This document shows, in pieces, positions 58,301-64,000 of a stretch of 64,000 nucleotides of DNA. Every line of letters begins with the position of its first letter. Within the stretch, counting starts at the first letter, position 1. The notes under the pieces are model-generated. The model was not told the origin of the DNA, searched no databases, and worked only from the letters and a program-made list of their open reading frames with translations. The translations under genes and the position numbers were made by a program. Source of the stretch: Stakelama portus (GTDB lineage Bacteria; Pseudomonadota; Alphaproteobacteria; Sphingomonadales; Sphingomonadaceae); assembly GCF_003171655.1 (NCBI RefSeq), contig NZ_QFZL01000002.1, forward strand, positions 310,001 to 374,000. Direction: 5' to 3'.

Positions 58301-60754
58301 TCAATGCGGTAATGTGTCGCCGATACCCGAAACGCCCGCCGGAGGCTGTGCGGCAAGTTCATCCGCATCGGTCCAATCGATCGCGGTCAGCGAATCGGTC
58401 AGCGCAAGGCGCAGCACCTCATCGACATGCGCGACCGGGACGATCTTCAGCCCTTCCCTGATATTGGCCGGAATCTCGACAAGGTCCTTCTCGTTCTCGG
58501 TCGGGATCAGCACCGTCTTGATGCCGCCGCGCAGCGCCGCGAGCAGCTTTTCCTTAAGGCCGCCGATCGGCAGCACGCGGCCGCGCAGCGTGACCTCGCC
58601 GGTCATCGCCACATCCTTGCGCACCGCAACACCGGTCAGCGTCGAAACGATCGACGTGACCAGCCCGATGCCGGCCGAGGGCCCGTCCTTGGGCACGGCG
58701 CCTTCGGGCAAGTGGACATGGATGTCCTTGCGCGCGAACAGGCTGGGTTTGATGCCATAGCTCGGCGCGCGGGCACGGACGAAGCTGAACGCAGCCTCGA
58801 CCGATTCCTTCATCACATCGCCCAGCTTGCCGGTCGTCTTGATCGCGCCCTTGCCGGGCACGGTGACGCTTTCGATCGTCAGCAGCTCGCCACCGACTTC
58901 GGTCCAGGCAAGCCCGGTGACCGCGCCGATCTGATGCTCTTCCTCGCCCAGGCCGTGACGATATTTGCGCACGCCCGAAAAATCGGCGAGGTTTTCCGGC
59001 GTCACCACGACGCCTTCCACCTTGCCTTCCAGAATCTGGCGCAGCGCCTTGCGCGCCAGCTTGGCGATCTCGCGCTCGAGCGTACGCACGCCCGCTTCGC
59101 GCGTATAATAGCGGATCAGGTCGCGCAGCCCTTCGGTGGTGAGTTCGAACTCGCCTTCCTTCAGGCCATGCGCTTCGACCTGCTTGGCGATCAGGTGGCG
59201 CTCGGCAATCTCTACCTTCTCATCCTCGGTATAGCCTTCGAGCCGGATGATCTCCATGCGGTCGAGCAGCGGCTGTGGCAGGTTGAGCGAATTGGCCGTG
59301 CACACGAACATCACGTCCGACAGATCGATGTCGATTTCGAGATAATGGTCGTTGAACTTGTTGTTCTGTTCCGGATCGAGCACTTCGAGCAGCGCCGAAG
59401 CCGGATCGCCGCGGAAATCCTGACCCAGCTTGTCGATTTCATCGAGCAGGAACAGCGGGTTCGAGGTACCGGCCTTTTTCAGGTTGGTGACGATCTTGCC
59501 CGGCAACGATCCGATATAGGTGCGGCGATGGCCGCGAATCTCGGCCTCGTCGCGCACGCCGCCCAGCGACTGGCGGATGAATTCGCGCCCGGTCGCCTTG
59601 GCGATCGATTTGCCGAGGCTGGTCTTGCCGACGCCCGGCGGTCCGACGAGGCACAGGATCGGCCCCTTCAGCTTGTTGGTGCGCGCCTGAACCGCGAGAT
59701 ATTCGACGATCCGGTCCTTGACCTTCTCGAGCGCATAATGATCCTCGTCGAGCACGCCTTCGGCCTCGACCAGATCCTTTTTGAGCTTCGATTTCTTGCC
59801 CCAGGGCAGGCCCAGCAGCACGTCGAGATAATTGCGCACGACGGTTGCCTCGGCGCTCATCGGCGCCATCGTCTTGAGCTTCTTGAGCTCGCTCGTCGCC
59901 TTGGTGCGCGCTTCCTTGCTGAGCTTGAGCGTCGCGATTTTCTGAGTCAGCTCGGCGATCTCGTCGCCTTCGCCTTCCTCGCCCTCATTGCCCAGCTCGC
60001 GCTGAATCGCCTTGAGCTGTTCGTTGAGATAATATTCGCGCTGGGTCTTCTCCATCTGGCGCTTCACGCGGCTGCGGATCTTCTTTTCGACCTGCAGCAC
60101 GCCCAGCTCGCCTTCCATGAAGGCAAACACCATTTCGAGCCGCTTGACCGGGTCGGCTTCGACCAGCAGCGACTGTTTGTCGGCAACCTTGACTGCGATA
60201 TTGGCCGCGATCGCATCGGCAAGGCGCGAGGGTTCTTCAAGCTCGCCCAGCTGAACCGCAGTTTCGGCCGGCAGCTTGCGGTTGAGCTTGGCATAATTTT
60301 CGAACTGATCGACGACCGAACGCATCAGCGCCTTGACGTCGGGGCTCAGCCGATCGGCTGCACCTTCGACGCTTTCGTCCATGCGATCGGCGCTATCCTC
60401 AAGCGTTTGATCGCCGGCTTCGGCGGGCGAGACATCGGCGACAAGATAACCGTCGCGTTCTTCGATCGCGTCGAGCGTGCCACGTTCCTTGCCGGCAACC
60501 AGCACGCGGACCGTGCCGTCGGGCAGCTTGAGCAGCTGGAGAACTTCGGCGGAAACACCGACGTCATACAGGTCATCGCGGCTCGGATCATCCTCGGCAG
60601 GATCGAGCTGCGCGACCAGGAAAATCTCCTTGTCGTCGGCCATGGCGGCTTCCAGCGCGGCAACCGACTTGTCGCGGCCGACGAACAGGGGCACGATCAT
60701 ATGCGGGAAGACGACGATGTCGCGCAGGGGCAGAACGGGGTAGGATTGCTTCAT
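58301..60754 (-). CDS. lon: ATP-dependent protease Lon
   Basis: 817 residues from ATG 60754 ([19 protein letters not shown]), with GGAG ahead; 8 residues of the longer frame are dropped. It degrades misfolded and regulatory proteins in the cytoplasm. The N-domain is 1-300, then Walker [12 protein letters not shown], the sensor regions of AAA+, and the protease domain with catalytic Ser in [11 protein letters not shown] and Lys in [14 protein letters not shown]. The length is normal. Its promoter faces the M1 peptidase gene. Confidence 0.97.
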   Translation of the reverse strand: MKQSYPVLPLRDIVVFPHMIVPLFVGRDKSVAALEAAMADDKEIFLVAQLDPAEDDPSRDDLYDVGVSAEVLQLLKLPDGTVRVLVAGKERGTLDAIEERDGYLVADVSPAEAGDQTLEDSADRMDESVEGAADRLSPDVKALMRSVVDQFENYAKLNRKLPAETAVQLGELEEPSRLADAIAANIAVKVADKQSLLVEADPVKRLEMVFAFMEGELGVLQVEKKIRSRVKRQMEKTQREYYLNEQLKAIQRELGNEGEEGEGDEIAELTQKIATLKLSKEARTKATSELKKLKTMAPMSAEATVVRNYLDVLLGLPWGKKSKLKKDLVEAEGVLDEDHYALEKVKDRIVEYLAVQARTNKLKGPILCLVGPPGVGKTSLGKSIAKATGREFIRQSLGGVRDEAEIRGHRRTYIGSLPGKIVTNLKKAGTSNPLFLLDEIDKLGQDFRGDPASALLEVLDPEQNNKFNDHYLEIDIDLSDVMFVCTANSLNLPQPLLDRMEIIRLEGYTEDEKVEIAERHLIAKQVEAHGLKEGEFELTTEGLRDLIRYYTREAGVRTLEREIAKLARKALRQILEGKVEGVVVTPENLADFSGVRKYRHGLGEEEHQIGAVTGLAWTEVGGELLTIESVTVPGKGAIKTTGKLGDVMKESVEAAFSFVRARAPSYGIKPSLFARKDIHVHLPEGAVPKDGPSAGIGLVTSIVSTLTGVAVRKDVAMTGEVTLRGRVLPIGGLKEKLLAALRGGIKTVLIPTENEKDLVEIPANIREGLKIVPVAHVDEVLRLALTDSLTAIDWTDADELAAQPPAGVSGIGDTLPH

Positions 60755-60792
60755 GGATACTCCAGCCGCGCCAATCACGGCGCCTCTTCCTA

Positions 60793-60822
60793 TTTATATG
60801 GTGCTTGCATGCCGGGCATCAA
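60793..60822 (-). promoter_or_regulatory. Probable lon promoter
   Basis: On the minus strand TTGATG (60822-60817), 18 bases, TATAAA (60798-60793), ending 38 bp before the lon start. This reads as a vegetative promoter; a heat-shock sigma-32 type could overlap it but the match is poor. Confidence 0.55.
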
Positions 60823-60877
60823 TCACCGGGGCAACCAGTCGCCCTTTTCCTCGCTTCTAACCGACCGGAGATCCCGC

Positions 60878-62611
60878 ATGGCCCGCCTTTCCCTGATGCT
60901 CGCCGCCTCGATCGCGGCGCTCACGATTCAACCCGTTCAGGCGCAGGATAGTGGCTCGCTTCCGGGGCCCGGCGAACCGGAACTGACGCAGCAGACCGCC
61001 AATTCGGGCGGGCCGCTCGATCCGGCACAGGAAAAGGTGCGATTCGATTCGGCGGACCTGGAGTTCGAAATATTTCCGGATCGCCATGCGATCGCGGGCG
61101 TCGCGACGCTGCATTTCACGGCAAAGGAAGCGACCGACCGGCTGGTGATCGATCTGGACCGTAATCTGCCGGTATCGGCGATCCGCATCGACGGAACCGC
61201 GCTGCCCGAATCGGCATGGAGCAATCCCGAAGGACGCATGACGGTGATGCTGCCCCGACCCCTCGCCGCCGGCGAAAGCGTCACCGCACAGATCAGCTAT
61301 GCCGGCCAGCCGCATGTCGCGATCCGCGCGCCGTGGATCGGCGGTTTCGTATGGGCAACCACGCCCGACGGCAAACCATGGATAGCGACCGCAGTTCAGA
61401 TGCAGGGATGCGACATGTTCTGGCCGTGCATCGACTATCCCACCTATGAGCCGGACTTCGTCGATCTGCACATCACCGTGCCGAAAGGGCTGAGCGCGCC
61501 GTCCAATGGCGTGTTCAAGGGGATGGACACGCTGCCCGACGGGCGCACGACCTGGAACTGGCATGCCGAACATCCGACGCTGTACGGCGTCGCGTTGAAT
61601 GTCGGGCCCTATGAAGAGATTTCGGGCACCTATCACAGCCGCTATGGCAACGATATTCCGATGTTTTTCTGGCATCTGCCCAATGAAGGCGACAAGCCCG
61701 AACAGCTGTTCGCCGAATTCGCGCCGACGCTCGATTTCTTCGAAAGCGTGATCGGCCCCTACCCCTTTGCGAGCCAGAAGCTGGGCGTGGTCGAAACCGA
61801 GCATAAGGGCATGGAGCATCAGTCGATCAATGCCTATGGCAATCACTATGCGAAAACCGCGAACGGGTTCGACGACCTGTTCCAGCATGAATTCGCGCAT
61901 GAATGGTTCGCCAATCAGCTGACTGCGAGCAACTGGGACGATTTCTGGCTCCATGAAGGCACCGGCAGCTATATGCAGCCGCTCTATGGCGAATGGCGCG
62001 AAGGGCATGGCCGCTATATCAAGATGATGCTCGACATGCGTCCGGGCATCCGCAACCAGCATCCGATCGTGTCCGGCACGCCGCAAAGCGCCAGCGACGT
62101 CTATTATGACGGCCCGGCCGGCGACATTTATTCCAAGGGCGCATGGGTGCTGCACACGTTGCGCGGGCTGATCGGCGACCAAGCCTTTTTCGATTCGCTG
62201 CGGCTCGCAATCTATGGCCGCACCGATCCCAAACCCGGCAATTTCGAGCCGGTCTATCGCAGCACGCCGGAATATATCGCCTTTGTAAATCAAGAGGCTG
62301 GCGGCGATTATCAGTGGTTCTTCGACGTCTATCTCTATTCCGCCGCGCTGCCCAAGCTGGTGCAGAGCCGTGACGGCGATCAGCTGACCTTCACCTGGAA
62401 GACGGAAGGCAACAAGCCCTTCCCCATGCCGGTCGACATCTCGGTGAACGGCGACGTCACGACATTGCCGATGACGGACGGAACGGCATCGATCACCGTA
62501 CCCCAGGGCGCGCATGTGATCGTCGATCCGGAATCGAAGATCCTGATGCAGTCCGATCAGGTCGATGCCTTCCAAACCTATATGATGCAGCGCGCTCAGG
62601 GAGCCCATTGA
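60878..62611 (+). CDS. Secreted M1-family zinc metallopeptidase, copy 1
   Basis: 577 residues from ATG 60878, 7 bases after GGAG. The signal peptide ends at VQAQ-D. The M1 N-terminal beta-domain is followed by the catalytic gluzincin part: HEFAHEWF with His337, Glu338, His341 and the third ligand Glu360 in LHEGTGSYM. The exopeptidase motif GAMEN appears as KGMEHQ, so binding of the free amino group may differ from classic aminopeptidases. The enzyme is shorter than full aminopeptidase N, lacking the ERAP-like C-terminal domain. It is translated in one-base overlap with the paralogue downstream. Confidence 0.9.
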   Translation: MARLSLMLAASIAALTIQPVQAQDSGSLPGPGEPELTQQTANSGGPLDPAQEKVRFDSADLEFEIFPDRHAIAGVATLHFTAKEATDRLVIDLDRNLPVSAIRIDGTALPESAWSNPEGRMTVMLPRPLAAGESVTAQISYAGQPHVAIRAPWIGGFVWATTPDGKPWIATAVQMQGCDMFWPCIDYPTYEPDFVDLHITVPKGLSAPSNGVFKGMDTLPDGRTTWNWHAEHPTLYGVALNVGPYEEISGTYHSRYGNDIPMFFWHLPNEGDKPEQLFAEFAPTLDFFESVIGPYPFASQKLGVVETEHKGMEHQSINAYGNHYAKTANGFDDLFQHEFAHEWFANQLTASNWDDFWLHEGTGSYMQPLYGEWREGHGRYIKMMLDMRPGIRNQHPIVSGTPQSASDVYYDGPAGDIYSKGAWVLHTLRGLIGDQAFFDSLRLAIYGRTDPKPGNFEPVYRSTPEYIAFVNQEAGGDYQWFFDVYLYSAALPKLVQSRDGDQLTFTWKTEGNKPFPMPVDISVNGDVTTLPMTDGTASITVPQGAHVIVDPESKILMQSDQVDAFQTYMMQRAQGAH

Positions 62612-64000
62612 TGATTGTTACGCGTTTTACCGCCGCCCTGCTTTTCGCGACGGCGCTGGTCCCTGCCGCTGCCGATGCACAGACGCTGCGCCGGGGCGAG
62701 CCGCCGATCACCGAGCAAACCCAGATTTCCGGCGGCGAGCGCCCTGCCGAACAGGCGGGGTTGCGGCTCAGGCATCTCGACCTCGCCATCGAAGTCTTTC
62801 CCGAGCGCCAGCGGATTGCGGGCGTCGCGACACTGACGCTGACCACCGAGCGCACCGTGCCGCGCCTGCTGATCGATCTCGACAAGAACCTGCCGGTATC
62901 GGCGATCAGCATCGACGGGCGCGACCTTGCCGCGTCGCAATGGAGCAATCCGGAAGGACAGCTTGCGATCACGCTGCGCCGTCCGCTCCGCGCAGGCGCT
63001 ACGGCGCAGGTCAAGATCACCTATGCCGGCACGCCGCATGTCGCGGTGCGCGCGCCATGGGACGACGGCATGGTCTGGGCGCGCACGCAGGACGGCAAGC
63101 CATGGGTCGCGTCGACCAGCGAAGGCTATGGCTGCGACCTTCTCTATCCCTGCCTCGATTTCCCGGAGGGCGAAGCCGAAACCGTCGATCTCCATTTCAC
63201 TGTGCCTGCGGGGCTCAAGGCACCGGCCAATGGCAAGCTGGTCGGCGTCGATGAGCATAGCGACGGGCGGACGACGTGGAACTGGCACGCCAAGAGCCCC
63301 AATCCCTATTCGCTGATGCTCAACGTCGCGCCCTACAAGGAGATTTCGGGCAGCTATCACAGCCAGTACGGCAACGATATCGCGCTCTATTTCTGGCATC
63401 TGCCCGGCCATGAGGAAGGCGCGCAGGGCGTGTTCGACGAATTCGCGCCGACGCTCGATTTCTTCGAAACGCTGATCGGTCCCTATCCCTGGGGCGACGA
63501 GAAGCTGGCGATCGTTGAGACGCCCTATCTCGGCATGGAGCACCAGACGATCAACGCTTACGGCAACAGTTTCGCCAAGAGCTACAATGGCTTCGACGAT
63601 CTGTTCCAGCATGAGCTGGCGCATGAATGGTTCGGCAATCAGGTAACGGCGGCCAATTGGGACGATTACTGGATCCACGAAGGCTATGCCCAATATATGC
63701 AGCCGCTCTATGGCCTGTGGCGCGAGGGCGAAGCGCGATACGACGTGATGATGGACGAATTCCGTCGCGGCATCATGAACCAGCACCCCATTGTTTCGGG
63801 TCAGGTTCGCACCGAGGAACAGGTCTATGAGGCCGAAAATGGCGGCCCCGGCAACGATATTTATGTGAAGGGCGCATGGGTGTTGCACACGTTGCGCAAC
63901 ACGATCGGTGACGACGCCTTTTTCGAAGTGACGCGACGGCTGGTCTATGGCCGCCCCGATCCGAAACCTGGCAATTTCGAGCCGCGGTTCAGCTCGACCC
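62611..64000 (+). CDS. Secreted M1-family zinc metallopeptidase, copy 2 (cut by window end)
   Basis: It starts ATG 62611 overlapping the TGA of copy 1 by one base and runs off the window after 463 codons. The signal peptide ends near AAADAQ. The sequence parallels copy 1 throughout, including LDLAIEVFPERQRIAGVATL, DGKPWVAST, LGMEHQTINAYGN and HELAHEWFGNQ with the Glu in IHEGYAQYM. Clear tandem duplicates; in this copy the region after HExxH is closer to the common M1 consensus (EWFGNQVT). Confidence 0.9.
   Translation, partial: MIVTRFTAALLFATALVPAAADAQTLRRGEPPITEQTQISGGERPAEQAGLRLRHLDLAIEVFPERQRIAGVATLTLTTERTVPRLLIDLDKNLPVSAISIDGRDLAASQWSNPEGQLAITLRRPLRAGATAQVKITYAGTPHVAVRAPWDDGMVWARTQDGKPWVASTSEGYGCDLLYPCLDFPEGEAETVDLHFTVPAGLKAPANGKLVGVDEHSDGRTTWNWHAKSPNPYSLMLNVAPYKEISGSYHSQYGNDIALYFWHLPGHEEGAQGVFDEFAPTLDFFETLIGPYPWGDEKLAIVETPYLGMEHQTINAYGNSFAKSYNGFDDLFQHELAHEWFGNQVTAANWDDYWIHEGYAQYMQPLYGLWREGEARYDVMMDEFRRGIMNQHPIVSGQVRTEEQVYEAENGGPGNDIYVKGAWVLHTLRNTIGDDAFFEVTRRLVYGRPDPKPGNFEPRFSST

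Noticed and set aside
58427..60877. Upstream extension of the first M1 peptidase frame across lon
   Set aside because: It is antisense to lon; the peptidase signal peptide and ribosome site place the start at 60878.

Overview
The window looks like the chromosome of a sphingomonad (Alphaproteobacteria, Sphingomonadales). The DNA is GC-rich. It carries two large TonB-dependent receptors, a cytochrome c maturation operon ordered ccmC-D-E-F-dsbE-H-I, a lon-hupB pair, and several plasmid/ICE gene families that are typical of sphingomonads. No species call is possible from the sequence alone.

Region 1 (1 to about 19,467) is the right-hand part of an integrated mobile element. It ends at a P4-type tyrosine integrase beside the 3' end of a tRNA-Met(CAT) gene; the other end lies left of the window. 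The backbone is mostly on the minus strand: DUF6915, DUF6878, DUF2493 (SLOG-like), a 140-aa conserved protein, an ArdC-type antirestriction metallopeptidase, a ParB-like protein, an Xre/RES toxin-antitoxin pair, a 1410-aa strawberry-notch methyltransferase/helicase and a CHC2-TOPRIM primase-like protein. A lytic transglycosylase and a DUF5818 protein are on the plus strand. Inserted in this backbone, on the plus strand, is a two-gene module (5729-10482): an AbiJ_NTD3/Abi_C protein with a HEPN-like R-x6-H motif, followed by a 1104-aa SF2 helicase with a nuclease-like C-terminus. Its promoter carries a perfect GTTC-N7-GTTC LexA-type box and the mRNA looks leaderless. A second such box lies in the divergent promoter region of the primase-like and transglycosylase genes, so the element may be wired to the SOS response. 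This is my main candidate for an undescribed system.

Region 2 (19.5-32 kb) is housekeeping chromosome: tRNA-Met, a 2H phosphoesterase, kup, a divergent Lrp regulator and alanine dehydrogenase, the ccm operon (without ccmAB), a PilZ protein, a leucine-type dehydrogenase, tRNA-His, and a GspE-like protein whose Walker motifs are degenerate.

Region 3 (32-57.6 kb) is a large glycan-use locus. A lipoprotein/TonB-receptor pair is followed by a formylglycine-generating-enzyme-like protein, a sugar ABC importer operon with an embedded LacI regulator, GH1, a secreted EEP-fold hydrolase, a GH144-type (PF10091) lipoprotein, a second TonB receptor, GH3, a Cys-type sulfatase, an FHS-family sugar permease and GH97. 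Near-identical 14-bp palindromes around the core AACCGGTT lie in four of the promoter regions, so one LacI regulator could control the whole set. GH144 plus GH3 suggests beta-1,2-glucan as one substrate; the sulfatase and EEP protein may remove substituents.

Region 4 (57.6-64 kb) is housekeeping again: tRNA-Val(CAC), HU, Lon, and two tandem M1-family secreted metallopeptidases, the second cut by the window end.
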